Positions 11,784-24,000 of a stretch of 64,000 bases of DNA are shown here, piece by piece. Location: assembly GCA_037157565.1 (NCBI GenBank), contig JAZHRO010000003.1:64978501-65042500 (forward strand). The letters are read 5' to 3'. The notes beneath the pieces are model-generated. The model saw only the letters and a list, made by a program, of their open reading frames with translations. It was not told the DNA's origin and searched no databases. The DNA is from Thalassia testudinum (taxonomy: Eukaryota; Streptophyta; Magnoliopsida; Alismatales; Hydrocharitaceae). The stretch's first letter is position 1, and each line of letters begins with the position of its first letter. Position numbers and translations under genes: made by a program.

Positions 11784-14442
11784 TGTTGTCGACGTTTTGT
11801 GCGGGTTTAAAGGATGTCACGTTGTAGTATAACCGACAAAACGTCTAAACAAATATAAAGAATTTTATTACTCGAAGACCGGAGTATCCGAGGTCGATCA
11901 CAGGGAGCAAATGGAAATTACTACTAGTCAAAATGTAATTGAACACTCTAATTTACTCAGAATATCAACTCAAATGTGAATGTATGCAATTAAAAATAAT
12001 TAGGACAAAAATATGAAATTGGATGTCTGATCACAAGATCAGACGTCTTAAAAGTATTTCTCCTTTTCTTCTTCTTCTGCAGTCTCTCATTTTCTTCTTC
12101 GTTTGCTTCTTTCTTGTCTTGCGAAGCCTTCTTCTTCTTCTTCTTCTACTTTTCTTCTTCTCCTGCGAAGGCTTCTTTCTTTCTTCTTCTTCTCTGTCTT
12201 GCTCCTTCTTTCTTTTCATCTTTGGCTTGCCTTTCCTTCTTCTTCTTCTGTAGCGGCCAAGTCCTTCTTCTCCTACGCTCGGCCTGCCTGCACAGGAGCA
12301 AAACCTAACCCTTCTCCCTCTACCCGCGCGTCTCTCTCTTAAGCAGTTCGCTCATGGACGCTCTCCCAGAGCCACAGCCATAATCGGGTCGGATCGGGAC
12401 CAGGCGCACCTGCAAGTGGTGTGATGCGCGAGGAGTGCGTGGGCTTAGGTCGGGTCGGATCCGCTAGATCCGCGTGGTCAAGCCGCGAACGAGGCGGGTG
12501 TGGGGTCAGTGAGGGACCTCACCCCTGTGCTTACGGAGGCAACCAGCTTAATGCACAAATACAATTTATAGCGTACCTGAGTGCTGCAATCCCACGATGT
12601 GGGACTAAACGTTCCGCCCTGATTTCACGCGCGCCCGCAGACTCTCGTATGCAATTGCCCAAGCGGATGGCTCTACTGGCGCTCCGTGCTGGGCTCACTC
12701 ACCTCGTGACACTCGCGTGAGTCTCCTGCATCTGCATCCTGGGAAGCCTGATGCCTGGAGCTTCGTTGGAGCTTCATCAGAGGTCGTCCATGGCGGCAGG
12801 AGCTCAAACACTGTCATGCACAAAACAAGCCTCTCAACCCAATCAGATCAGCTAGAGACCTTCGCCGTGGCACGGCAAAGGCGGTGGACGATGCTACAGG
12901 TTGCCTGTCGGCCTAGGCGTGTGTGCCTAGGTCAACCTGTGGCCGGAGATGGTGGGTTGTTCGGGGGGTGATTATGGAGGTCTGGAGTGGCAGTTGTAGG
13001 GTGGAGCGAGTTCCTGGTGGTGAGGCGGAGCTCTCGAGGTGGTTGGCGAGCCGTGTGGGGGGCTAGAATGGTGGAAGCGGCTCGCCGGAGGTCGGTCGGT
13101 GATGTGGAAGATGAGGGTGGTCAGCGTCGGTCGAGGGGTAATCAGATGAGATAACAGGGGGAAAAGAGAGAGGAGAGGATGGAGAGGAGTTCTAACCTAA
13201 TTGTAAGGACGAAAGGGGACGGAAGGCGGACAGCAGTACCTGCTGTCGCCGGAGAAGATGATGCCCAGTGGGGGAGAATGGCGGCGACGACGGGGCTGAG
13301 GCGGCGTGTGCGGGTACTGCGCGACTCGGAGGGAAGTCAGAAAGCTAACTCTGCCACTGGTTTTGTGGTAGAGCGAAGAGGGAGAGGAGGGGGGCTCACC
13401 GAAGCTTGCTGGGACTTTCGGCTGGGTAGGAGGAGACGAATTGGGGGTGGACACTCAGCCAAATCAAGCTCTGGTCCTGCGGCAGGGTCTGGGGGGTGTT
13501 TTATAGGTGCTGGCCGCTCCTGTCAGCACGTGGAGAGCGCGCAATTAGGTCTGCCGGCTTGCCGGAGTTGGAAGGAAGGTGGATACCCAAATCTCTCGTG
13601 CGTTCGCACAAGAGATTGGGTTCACACCAGCAATTGTAATTGGCTTTATAAGGAAGGGAATTCCTTAGAGAATCCTCCTTCCATTTCTGGGAGGGAATCT
13701 CTGAGGGATTAGAGAGCAATCCCTCTCCAAACCTCACCGGAGCTCGGTTCTGCCTAAGCAATGGCGGCAGGACCGGTTTGCAAAGGAGGCGAAGAACCTA
13801 GGGGGCTCTCTGCAAAGGTATTCAAAAGATAGGGACCAATTTGTGATTTGGGTGTACTAAATTGCAAAGTAGGTCAAGATGACCTCTCCTTAGGTCCAAA
13901 TTTTGGTACAATCCTAATTTGGACCTAAGGAATCTAATGGTGAAGTTGGATTTTAGGTTTGACCTCGTTTGACTAGACATTTTGCGTAAAAACCCAAATT
14001 AGGTTAATTGAAGAGCTAGGACCCTAATCTAGGTCAAACTAGGTTCCAAAGGCCAAATTAAGTGTTCTAAACCCTAGAGGATGTTTTTCCATGATTTTTA
14101 GAGGGTTTACTTGCTTTTTGTTCTGACCGAAACCTTGTTAATTTAAGTGGGTCTGTTTTAGGGTTATCAAGTGTTATTTAGTTCTTAGATTGCACATGAA
14201 CCCATTTCTGATTGACTCAACCCTCTTTTTATCTCATTTATACCATTTGACCTATTTTTTGCCTCTAAGAAATCCCATTTACGTACTGCAATGGTAAAAT
14301 TGCAGTTTTAACCTTTATTTCATGTTTTCTTCTCAAGGCACTTGTTCCTTCAGTTAGGCCTTCTTCTAGGTTATGTAGGAGCTTTTATCTTGTTTATTGG
14401 GTCAAAATGAGCTAGTTATGGCTCATGATGAGGCTCTCATCA
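11784..14442 (-). repeat. Solo LTR S1 (B/C family) in pol of element D
   Basis: Minus-strand LTR of 2,659 bp, starting TGATGAGAGCCTCATCA at 14,442 and ending ACAACA at 11,784. The target duplication CTAGA is perfect (11,779-11,783 and 14,443-14,447). Inside are a TATA box (13,499-13,505 on plus, TTTTATA), two inverted repeats upstream of it (13,554-13,565 and 13,659-13,710), a pyrimidine tract at about 12,060-12,260 (GAA-rich in the sense strand) and the U5 box near 11,890-11,920. The short frames at 12.0-13.8 kb lie in LTR sequence and are not called genes. Confidence 0.93.
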
Positions 14443-14447
14443 CTAGA

Positions 14448-15210
14448 CCTAGAACACATCCCATACTCCCCGCCTATCTCTGATCAATTCCAAGATGAGT
14501 CTCTATTGGTTGTCAACTCTGTTGAGTTTCCTTGGTACGCTGATATTGCAAATTATCTCGTTGAATGCAAGTTGCCTGTAGGGTTATCCAAGGATCAAAA
14601 ACTCAGATTTATTTTAGAGGCTAAGTTTTATTTTTGCGATGACCCACTGCTCTTTTGCATTGGGGTTGATCAGATCATCAAAAGATGCATCCCAGACTCA
14701 GAAATCTCAAGTGTGTTATCCTTCTACCACGGCGATGCCTGTGGGGGTCATTTCTCAGGCCAAAAAACCGCTGCAAAGATTTTGCAGTCTGGATTCTTCT
14801 GGCCAACCATTTTCAGAGACACACAAGTTTGCCAAATGCTGTAAGCGATGTCAGTCGATTGGTTCCATGGCTCAAAGAGACATGATGCCTCTCCAACCTA
14901 TTCTGGTTGTAGAAGTGTTCAACGTCTGGGGCATCGACTTTATGGGCCCTTTCCCTTACTCTCATGGCTTTGAGTACATACTACTAGCCATTCACTATGT
15001 CTCGAAGTGGGTTGAAGCCATCCTAGCAAGATAGGCTGATCATAAGACAATTATATCCTTCGTTCGGGAATTTATTTTCGCGAGATTCGGAGTCCCCCGC
15101 TCTCTGATTAGCGACGGGGATAGCTACTTCATCCATGCTCATTTTAAATCTCTTTTGAAGAAATATGGGGTACATCATCGCATTGCTACCTCATATCATC
15201 CACAAACTGA
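14448..15210 (+). pseudogene. Integrase N-terminal and core part of element D (broken)
   Basis: The HHCC zinc-binding region shows [18 protein letters not shown] followed by CCKRCQ, with a one-base frameshift at about 14,825 between two frames. The catalytic core then begins with [11 protein letters not shown] (first Asp), followed by YVSKWVEAI, a stop at 15,032-15,034 and later LISDGDSYF (second Asp). The frame ends at YHPQT where solo LTR S2 is inserted. The sequence resumes at 16,871. Integrase would join cDNA to host DNA; the layout after RNase H is the Ty3/gypsy order. Confidence 0.85.
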
Positions 15211-16870
15211 TGTAGGCACATTCATTTAGGTTAAAATGCCTATTCATGCATGTTCCTAGGCTTAGATTTGCATTTCATGTTATAAATATTGCATAGCATT
15301 CCTCATCCTGCTTTTAGAGTAGTTGTGAATATTTTAGGATAATTACGTCCTTTTCATGGCTAGGAGGGAAGGAGATTTATTTTAGGGCCTCAGATGGATG
15401 ATCTGACTGTATGGTTCTAATCAAGATGACGATCGGAGTCTAACACCTCCAAAAATGTTTAGATTGGTATCCCGTAACATCATATGAAGTTCGAGGAAGA
15501 TCAATAGCCAGGGGCAATGTGACATCCATACGAGTTTCGAATGGAAAATCTGACTGTACGGATGGATCCGAAGTGACGATCGTAGTCCGGCAATGCTGAA
15601 ATCATCTCGATCTGAGCACCGTGGCACCTTCTACAACAAACAGAAGATGGATAGCCCAGATGGTGCCACGTGACGCCATCCAGGCTACCCAACACCGGCC
15701 AGCAGCAACTAGAAGGCACCCCCTCATCATCTTCATCATCAATTCTCAACCATTGGATCTGGATCCAACGGCTAAGAGCTCTCCTCCATTGCATGCCTTA
15801 AGACATCCACGTGACCATCTGGACAATTTGATGCAATGGTGGAGGCATGGGCTCTCAACGGAGGGGCATGGGTTCAAATCCCTACAGCCCCCCCAATTGG
15901 CCAATTGAGCGCTAGCGTGCGTGCGACAAGGAGTGTGCAATGCGCACGCCAGTGGAGCATGAGTGGCAAGGGTGCATCTTCAGCGATAGTTGCGCAGGCC
16001 TTTAGTGACACTTGCAGCTATCACTAATGGCCTGTGCATTGCGCACGCCAGCAAAGGAATTGAAGGGTGTGGATCTTCAGTGATAGTTGGGTGGATCTTC
16101 AGTGACGAATACAACCATCACTAATTACCCATGGACGATTTTGTCTCTCCTCCACTATAAAAGGACCTACCCCCCTCCATTCCAAAGCATCTCCTCCTTT
16201 CTTCCTCTCACCACCTTGAAGGCTCTAAAGAGAGCTTGTCCCAAGCCTGGGATTCTCATCTAGGGTAGAAAACCAAATAGTTTTCCCTCTGCTCATCCCC
16301 ATTCGTGGAGAATCCCGTAGCTGTCCTCTCATCGTCCTTCGGGAAGAAGATCCTTGCCGCAGTGCCGTCCTACCCCATCCTCCACCCTCCGACTCCATCC
16401 CCATTCGTCCTACTCCTCACCACCTTCCTCCAGGCAATGTCAGAGCGAGTCATCCTCGAAGCGACCGTCGAGGGGGATTCTCCCACCTCTTTCTATCTTT
16501 TTCACTTTTGTAGTGTAGTTTTTCTACTTTCGTAGTTGTAACAAACATTTATTCATAAATAGATGATAGTTTTTCTCTCTCCCTCTTTCCTTTATATTTT
16601 GCAAGAAGATTAGCTAGAATTCATCAACCTGATCTGTTTCCCTATTAAAATACTAAAAAAATTATAAAAGATAAAAATGACAAAAACAAATAAAAAGCGA
16701 AACGCAGATTTTCAAAACCAAATGTTTGCCTCCCTGTGTTCGAACCAGGACTCACTTTTCGAGTTTCAATTATAAATTTTATCTGATTAACAGACTTTCT
16801 TGCGAATCGAACTACGACGACGGGTTTTGCAAAACTCAATTCCATCCGCATGCGAATTCGCCATTATCAT
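15211..16870 (+). repeat. Solo LTR S2 in integrase of element D
   Basis: It interrupts integrase between YHPQT and the following TNG codons. Flanking 5-mers ACTGA (15,206-15,210) and ACCAA (16,871-16,875) agree at three of five bases; the others are transitions. It begins TGTAGG. It shares its middle part with the D LTR (15,400-15,690 against about 4,440-4,740). TATA lies at 16,156-16,162 and a U5 box with TGTGTTCGAACC at about 16,735. The exact right end is uncertain because it lacks a clean CA. Confidence 0.72.
16156..16162 (+). promoter_or_regulatory. TATA box of solo LTR S2
   Basis: TATAAAA within CCACTATAAAAGGACC. It follows a cluster of repeated CTTCAGYGATAG motifs at 15,977-16,105. 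Confidence 0.6.
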
Positions 16871-17460
16871 ACCAATGGGTAGTCTAAAGTATCTAACTGT
16901 CAAATCAAGCTTATTCATCAAAAGATGGTTAGACCTAGTAGGACGGATTTATCTGAACGATTGATCGATGCACTTTAGGCATATAGGACTACGTACAAGG
17001 CCACGCTCGGAATTTCACCATACCGCATGGTGTATGGAAAGGCCTGTCACCTTCCAGTAGAGCTGGAGCATCATGCCTTTTGGGCGATGCAGAAGTGTAA
17101 TTTTAACCTTGATGAAGAAGGATATGAAAGGAAGCTCTAGCTCAACGAGTTGAAGCTATTCGGCGGGAAGCTTATGAGAATGCAACGACATACAAAGCTA
17201 AGACTAAGGCTTTCAACGATCGGCACATCCGAAGGAAGGAATTCACGCCTAACTAGCAGGTTTGGTTATTTGATTCCCAGCTCAAATTCTTTGTGGGAAA
17301 GCTTACGTCCAAGTGGATTGGGCCATATTTAGTGATCCATCCATATTCTAACAGGGCGGTCCAAATTATGGACCCTAAATTTGGGCAAGTTTTTATGGTA
17401 AATGGCTAATGCCTCAAGCCATTTTTAGCCTAGGAACCTCCTCCTGCGGACGAAATGATA
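16871..17460 (+). pseudogene. Integrase C-terminal part of element D (broken)
   Basis: It continues integrase after S2. TNG is followed by a TAG stop, then SERLIDAL, a second [39 protein letters not shown] and the basic C-terminal domain [18 protein letters not shown] with a VNG motif near 17,400. One further frameshift lies around 17,140. This part corresponds to 23,008-23,304 in B and 49,326-49,703 in C. No env-like frame follows. Confidence 0.85.
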
Positions 17461-18406
17461 CATCTTCTCGAGGACGTGTGACTGACGTTTTGCCCAGCTA
17501 GAGGCGTTAAACTTAGCACTTATACATATATACATATTCTTTATGCATAGCATATTTCATTCTAGCATTTTATTATGCGTATTGTGATTAACATTGTAGT
17601 GTTGGCATGAGCTGAACGACAAATCAGGAGCAGCTCAAGGTGATTTCTACCCACTTACACCCTGTCTTATTTCATTTTCTCTTATTCATGCATGAGGATA
17701 TGCAAGAACTTAGGCATGGGGGCGTAGTACACATAAACTGAAAAATTTTCTGCCAACACCTTAGGAAATAGATTTTTTTATCAAGAGGTTTTATTAGGGA
17801 TTTATTCTTTAGTTGATTCTTGAACTTAGAATCCAGTACACTTTCACACTTGCACGTAGAATTTGCAATGGATCCACTATGAAGACCGATAGACATCTCC
17901 AGTTTGTTCGAGAAGAAGCATTGCTTCTTCTCCTTAACCCTTGGATAGTAATCAGGGAGTTAGGCAAACCATCTTCTAATAGATCCACCAAACATGTGTG
18001 AGGTAAAAGTAGAGTCTATTGGTGCTCTAAGACTAATGTTAGAAAACTTAATTTCTAGATAATTGGATAATGATACTTGGAGTTAGGCACAGTTTTCATT
18101 CTCGATTCTTGCGTACAAATTTTTTGTGAGAATCCTTGAGAGAACCACCAAATAAGGCAAGTACACAGAGAGCGGGTTCAGATAAAACTAAGACTAAGGT
18201 GGATGGTCATGACTGTCTTTTATGGAATCCTCAGCTGAAGGAGGGTACTAATGTCAAGGTCGAAAATATGTTGTCCTATCCATTCCCTTCCCGGTGTCAA
18301 GAATAGGTACTTCCACCAAATAAGCCACCCGATATACTCTTGAGCATCCAAAATCCAAAATAATGCCTCATGAATAAAAGTGCGTATGCTATGTTGTGTC
18401 GAATTA
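17461..18406 (+). other. 3' noncoding region of element D, first part
   Basis: It matches the element A 3' region in reverse complement (about 1,380-2,260). An upstream polypurine tract lies at 17,712-17,722. Small frames here have no family features. It ends where element B is inserted; the host sequence resumes at 34,703. Confidence 0.75.
17712..17722 (+). promoter_or_regulatory. Second, upstream polypurine-tract copy in element D
   Basis: AGGCATGGGGG, identical to the core of the terminal tract at 38,310-38,321. With insertions removed it lies about 1.54 kb upstream of the 3' LTR, the same distance as in element A. Confidence 0.6.
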
Positions 18407-21188
18407 TGTTGATGACGTGAAATTGTGTTTTTAAAAGAAGTTTGTTGCAGTATAAATGAAATCTCCACGAAAGCAAATAAGAATTTATAACTCGAAAACC
18501 AAGGTATCCGAGGTCGAACACAAGGTGCAATTGGGTATTTAAAAACTTAAGAGCACAACTCTCAATTTAATAAAAAGCAATTACCAAGACAATCAAAATT
18601 CAGAAGTAATGTCAATGTAGAAATAATGCTAAAAAATTAGACGTCTCATGAGAAATCAGACGTCTTAAAATTTTTGCTACAGTGCTTGATTTGTCCTTCT
18701 CTTTTTGATTTTTTCCTTCTCTCTCTCTTCTTTCTCTTTCTCCGCGACTGTGCTTCTTCTTCCTTCACTCTTCTTTCTTCTTTTCTTCTTTGTCTTCCCT
18801 TATCTTCTTCTTCTGTCTCTACTTGGCCACTCCTGCTTCTTTCTTTCTTTAGCCCTTGCCTTCTTTGGCTTCTTATTCTTTCTTCTTCTGCGGCTAAGTC
18901 CTTGCTTGGCTTTGGCTTCTTTTACCTTTAGCAGCTACCTTCTTCTTCTTCTTCTCTTCCTTTTCTACACCTGGTCTTCTTCTTCAGCCGCTCCCCTTCT
19001 TCCTTCAGATTCTTCTTTCTTTCCTACACAGCACAACGGAGCAAAACCTACCCCTACCCCTCCCCATGTCTCTCTCTCTCTTTCTTTCGCTCTTAGGTAC
19101 GCTCTCCCAGAGCTTGGTAATCGGGTCGAGTTTCGCGTGCCCGGGTCCAGGCACACCAGCGTAGTGTAGTGTGCGAGGAGTGCTAGGTCTAGGTAATCGG
19201 GTAGGGTGCCAGGTCCGCGGGGGTAGGGGTCGTGGACAAGGCGTGAGCGAGTGAGGGCAAGGGACCTCACCCCGTGTGACTTGAGGCAACCAACTGCAAG
19301 CACAAAATCAATATATGTCATGCTGCTTACCCCTGAGTTTACGAGGTGGGACTAAATGTCCCACCCTCTTCTGCTGGTGCCCGCAGGAGGAGAATCCATG
19401 CAATTGGAGCAGCTGGAAGCCTCGAGACATCTGCTCTCAAGCTGGATACATTTGCACGCTTAACGCACGTAGCCTAGAGTCCTTATGCCAAGAGCACGCG
19501 ACCTGGAGCTCTGAAGCAAGCAAGCTTGCTTCAGCGTTAATGGCGGAAGGAGGCTCAGACCTGCATGACACGAAGATGGCCTTGCGACCCTGTCAAACAA
19601 TAGGGAAAGCTTTGCCATATCACGGTGAAGGTGAGGCGGGGGTCATCGTGATGCAAGACTGCCTAGGCATGCGTGCCTAGGTCGGACTATGACCATGCAT
19701 GTGGGTTTGTTTGGTGGAAGTGTGGGGCGTGTGTGGCAGTCAGTGGATGGGCAGAGAGCGATCAGTGGGTGATGGCTAAGGTGATGCGGTTGGTGGCGAG
19801 GCATGTGGAGGTGCGAAGTGGTGGATGCGTCTCGCCGAAGGTCAGCCGGAGATGGAGAAGATGGAGATGGACAATGGCAGTTGAGGGGTGGTTTGATTAA
19901 ATGAGGAAAAATGAAGAGTGGGAGAAGAGAAACTTATCTGTGGTTATTGGGATGAAGGGGAGGCATAGGAGACGAGTGGCACGTATGTGCCATCGTCGGG
20001 AAAGAAGGCCCTGAGGTGAGGAGGACGGCGGCAAGGAGGAGGTCGGAGAGGCGTGCACTGGTGTGGCACAACGTGGAGGAACGAGACGAAGCTAACTCTG
20101 CCACTGGTATGGTGGCAGAGCGACGAGAAGAGGGAGGAGAGATCGTCGGAGCTTGCAGGCATTTGACCAGAGATGAGGAAGGAGGAAATTGAGAGGGTAT
20201 CTGCAGCAAAATCAAGCTTGGAAGATGTGTAAAGGACCGAGGGTCCTTTTATAGCCACTGGCTGAGCAATTTGCGCTTGGAAGGCAAGCCTTCCAGCGCA
20301 AAGGCCTCTCCGGAGAAGGAAGGTGCATAGGACACCCAAATCTCTCGATCATTCACACGAGAGATTGGGTGTAAATCTGATCTGGAGATCTCATTCAAAC
20401 GATGGAGAAATCCTCAGAGAATCTCCCTTCCAAATCTGGGAGATCTCTGAGGATTCAAGGAGATATCATCCTCAAATCATCTCCAAAGTGGGATTCCTCC
20501 GCTGTAATGGAGGAGGGACCTGAATGTAAAGATGGTGAGGAAGTTAGGGCGCTCTGCGCAAGGGTTTTTCAAAAGTTAAGGGCCAGAATGTAATTGGGTG
20601 GGTCATTTTGCAAAGTAGGTCAAGATGACCTTTACTTAGGCCCAAATTTTGGTACAAACCTAATTTTGACCTAAGGAATCCAATGGTGAAGTTTAATTTT
20701 AGGTTTGACCATGTTTGATTGGACATTTTGCACAAAAATCAAAATTGGGTTAAATACTGAGCTAGGACACCAATCTAGGTCAAAATAGGTTCCAAAGGCC
20801 AAATTGAAGGTTCTAAACCCTAGGGGATATTTTTCCATGAATTTTAGAGGGTTTAGCTGATTTTTATCTAGACCAAAACCTTGTTGAATTAAGCAGGTTT
20901 ATTTTAGGGTTACAGAATGTTATTAATTCTTAAATCTCACAATAACCCTTTTCTGACTGAACCATCTCACTTTTCTTATTATTAAGTCCAATTGACATAT
21001 GTTTAACCCTTGAGAAATCCCGTTGATGTACTGCAATGGGAAAATTACAGTTTTACCCTTTAGTTTTATGTTTCTTTCCCAGAATAGTAATCTCTTGAAT
21101 TAAGCCTTCCTTTAGATTATGTAGGAGCTTTTGTTTACTTTCTTAGGTCAAAATGAGATATTTAGGGCTCATGATGAGGTTCTCATCA
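18407..21188 (-). repeat. 3' LTR of element B
   Basis: 2,782 bp; the minus strand starts TGATGAGAACCTCATCA at 21,188 and ends at 18,407 with the CA of ...TCATCAACA. TATA is at 20,247-20,253 (TTTTATA on plus). Upstream of it in the sense direction are inverted repeats at 20,277-20,294, 20,333-20,371 and 20,409-20,455. A pyrimidine tract covers about 18,690-19,030. Frames inside (for example 18,705-19,169) come from the tract and are not genes. Confidence 0.92.
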
Positions 21189-21200
21189 TACCCCCATGCC
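21189..21200 (-). promoter_or_regulatory. Polypurine tract of element B
   Basis: The minus strand reads GGCATGGGGGTA directly before the 3' LTR start TGATGAG. It is the expected plus-strand priming site. Confidence 0.85.
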
Positions 21201-22531
21201 TATCTTTTGCTAGTCCCTTAGCAAAATTTTAAGGTTTTAACGTCTGTTCTAGACCTTGAGTTTCTTCTACCAGTTGTGATAAGTGCTTTTTCTTTTCCTT
21301 TTGTGATTAGGTTAGAATGCCGACAATAGGCCTAGAGGTACTCAAGTACCAACCAAAATCCAAACCTGACCTGCTTTAGCCTCAGTCCTCCGCAAAGGTT
21401 TTTAAGGCTCGCAGAAATTATCCTAAGGTTCGTTGGACTCCGCAATTAAAGCACCCGTGCTTGAGACACTTTTAGCCTAGGTTTAGTTTGCAGTACATTT
21501 TTGTAAGAGAGAGACAGAGGATTTATTTGTTTGGAGAGCTTTCGCACTCTCTTCTTTTTATTTCTAACTTTGGATTGGCTTCTCAACACGGTTTGTATCG
21601 GATTCCTCATCCCCATCATCAATCCTCAAGGGTCCCTGGCAATCGATGCTTCATGATAGCACCACCCATGGCAACCCCCATAACCCTGGCTTTCGAGATT
21701 TTGAGATAATTTTGCCCATGGCATTCCGTGGCTGAATCCAGACCCTAGCAATCGATGTTTCGTGATAATGCCGTCCATGGTATCTGAACCTGTAGAGTGC
21801 TTACATGCCCCCGGTAGGATATTTAAATATCCTATGAGACAAGCACTGAGGAGACGATATGTTGTTACGCATCTTCGAGGGAAATTTCCCGCCTCTCTGC
21901 GTCGAGAATTCGTCCAAGTCAACTTGTGTTGATCGGCCACTCCTAATCTAGGCAACTTTTTCAGAACATTAAAACGCTTTTGCGTGATTTTGATGGTTAT
22001 GCGCACTGAACCAGACTGTGCGTGGATTGGGGTGCTTAGGTTACCGAGTCCAACAAACCGAAGGTTAGTTAACAAGGCCGAATACTCCCTAAGCCTTAGA
22101 CCTAATACTTAAGCTTTGCATTTTCCCCAACCTCTTGAGAATATCCAGATTTTAGCGGGTATTTGAATTTTTAAGCCTAAGAGTCTAGCCCAAAAGTCCT
22201 AAAGTCAACGTTCCTACTAATCTCTTTCATGTCTCCTTAGCACTCTTTTTTTATTTTTCTCTTTTTTCTTGTTGTGGTCTAGAACTTCAGTTAATCCCTT
22301 AATCTTTTAGTAATGACTATTCTTTTTTTTCTTTTTTATTTTATGCTCCTTTTTACCATTTTGCTCTTTTCCTCATATTTTGTATAGCCCAAAAATTTTT
22401 CTCTCCCCGCTCCTCAGTTTTTTTTTTGTTCATTTTCCAGATTTTTTAATTTTTTGTGTTTTTTGTGATATGTGAATTTTTTTGTTGAAACCTTTTCTTG
22501 ATATGTGTTTTCATGACATTTTGCACTTTCA
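21201..22531 (-). other. 3' noncoding region of element B, with a 149-codon frame
   Basis: No env domain is visible. A 149-codon frame on the sense strand (22,075-21,626) is partly preserved in the inverted copy (29,947-30,276, plus strand), but in C the same region is out of frame, so coding is doubtful. A near-repeat pair around 21,640 and 21,750 explains part of it. The perfect palindrome TAGGATATTTAAATATCCTA lies at 21,815-21,834. A T-rich stretch at 22,240-22,460 is purine-rich in the sense strand. Confidence 0.65.
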
Positions 22532-22547
22532 TACCCCCCATGCCTAC
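22532..22547 (-). promoter_or_regulatory. Second, upstream polypurine-tract copy in element B
   Basis: The minus strand reads GTAGGCATGGGGGGTA, about 1.34 kb upstream of the 3' LTR and just after the integrase region. Equivalent copies occur in A, C and D. Confidence 0.62.
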
Positions 22548-22829
22548 GATTTGCAATGTTCCCATTGTAAATTAGGTGGGTTTGAATTCAGCTTAGTTCA
22601 TTCATTAGGATAGGTGTTGGGTGAGCGAACGGGTCGAGGTGACTGTTGCGAATGATTTCTAGACTTGGGTATGGGTACTTGAGGTGGAGTCGGCTATGCT
22701 AATGGATGAACCCTAAAGTGCAATATGAATTCAGCATAGAAATGTTAGGAAAGGTTTCAGGTTTTTCAAATAATGATGGGTTGCCTTCCATTAAGCGCTG
22801 AGTTTTATACCATTAGCTGGGCGCAATGA
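22548..22829 (-). other. Short noncoding stretch after integrase of element B
   Basis: It is conserved with element C (about 48,899-49,180) but has no reading frame or recognised signal. Confidence 0.5.
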
Positions 22830-24000
22830 GCTCAGGGAGAATGGAGGATAAAGGATGACTCAGCCAAATCTGTACTGGTCATGTCAATGAACGGATTAAG
22901 TCTCTGACCGTTCACGATGAAGGGTTCAGAATCGTGGCTGAGTGGACTGATCTCAACGGCTCCATTTCCAAAGATTCGTGGACTAGGTAGGGTCCGATCC
23001 ACTTAAATCATAGCTTTGCTGGGAATAATTTGAGTCGAGCATCAAAGAGTAGAACCTTTTGACCAGGATGAAAGATCTTTCTAGAAATGTGTTTGTCGTG
23101 AAAGGCCTTAACCCACTCTTTGTAAATCCACGAGTTCTCATACACGTCGTGGCATAATTCATCGACCTCGCTCATTTGAAGCCTTCTATGGGTTCTAGCC
23201 TTAGAAAGATCTAAGTTGCAATTCCATACTGCCCAATAAGTTTTATGCTCCAATTCGACAGGGAGGTGACATGCCTTCCCATACACTAGTCTGAAGGGAG
23301 ACATACCTAATTGGGTCTTGTGGGTGATCCTATAAGCCCATAATGCTTTCGGAAGCCAGGATGACCAATCCTTCCTGTCAGGTCGAACAATAACCTGGAG
23401 GATTTTTTTGATCTCCTGGTTTGATAACTCAGCTAGACCATTAGTTTGGGGGTGGTAAGGAGTAGAGATTCAATGCGACACCCCGTATTTGGTCATCAGT
23501 GACCTGAACTGAGCATTTGTGAAATGGCTCCCTCCGTCAAAAATTATTGCTTGTGGAATCTCGAACCTTGGGAAGATGTTTTGATGGATGAATCTAATAA
23601 CAACCTTGTAATCATTGGTTCGGGTCAGAATGGCTTCTATCCACTTGGACACATAGTCAAAGGTGAGCAAGATGTATTTGAAGCCATCCGAGATAGGAAA
23701 GGGTCCCATAAAATCAATCCCCCAAATGTCAAAAATCTTGCATACCAGGATCGGCTATAAAGGCATCATGTCTCGATGGCTCATGTTGCCCAAGGTCTAG
23801 CAATATGTACATGCCTTATAGTGATCGTATGCATCCTTGAAAATTGTGGGCTAGTAAAAGCCACACTGGAGGACTTTTGATGCGGTTTTGTCTTGAAAAG
23901 TGTCCACCGCATGCCTGGTCATGGAAGAAAGAGAGTATGTCTTTGATTTCCGCTTCCACGACACATCGTCGAATTATTTGATCAGCACCAATGCGGAATA
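22830..24000 (-). pseudogene. Integrase of element B (broken)
   Basis: Sense order: HHCC region with FFHDQACGGHFSRQ and then KACTYC. A frameshift separates them at about 23,884, where an A run is one base short. The core follows with [10 protein letters not shown] and [14 protein letters not shown]. The C-terminal part has [20 protein letters not shown], and after a further frameshift near 22,990 FIVNGQRLNPF. Stops fall at 23,470-23,472 and 23,008-23,010. A C-terminal match exists in element C. Catalytic Asp residues of the core are present, but no intact protein is possible. Confidence 0.83.

Noticed and set aside
13179..13712. 177-codon frame in S1 as a gene
   Set aside because: It lies entirely inside a solo LTR across the promoter and inverted repeats, and the sister LTRs do not keep it open.
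18674..19321. Ser/Leu/Phe-rich frames and their antisense partners in B-family LTRs (also 12.0-12.3 kb and 32.2-32.9 kb)
   Set aside because: They are translations of the pyrimidine tract and flanking LTR and shift frame between copies.
21626..22075. 149-codon frame in the B 3' region as an env-like gene
   Set aside because: No membrane segment or signal peptide. The copy in C is out of frame, and internal near-repeats explain part of the similarity.
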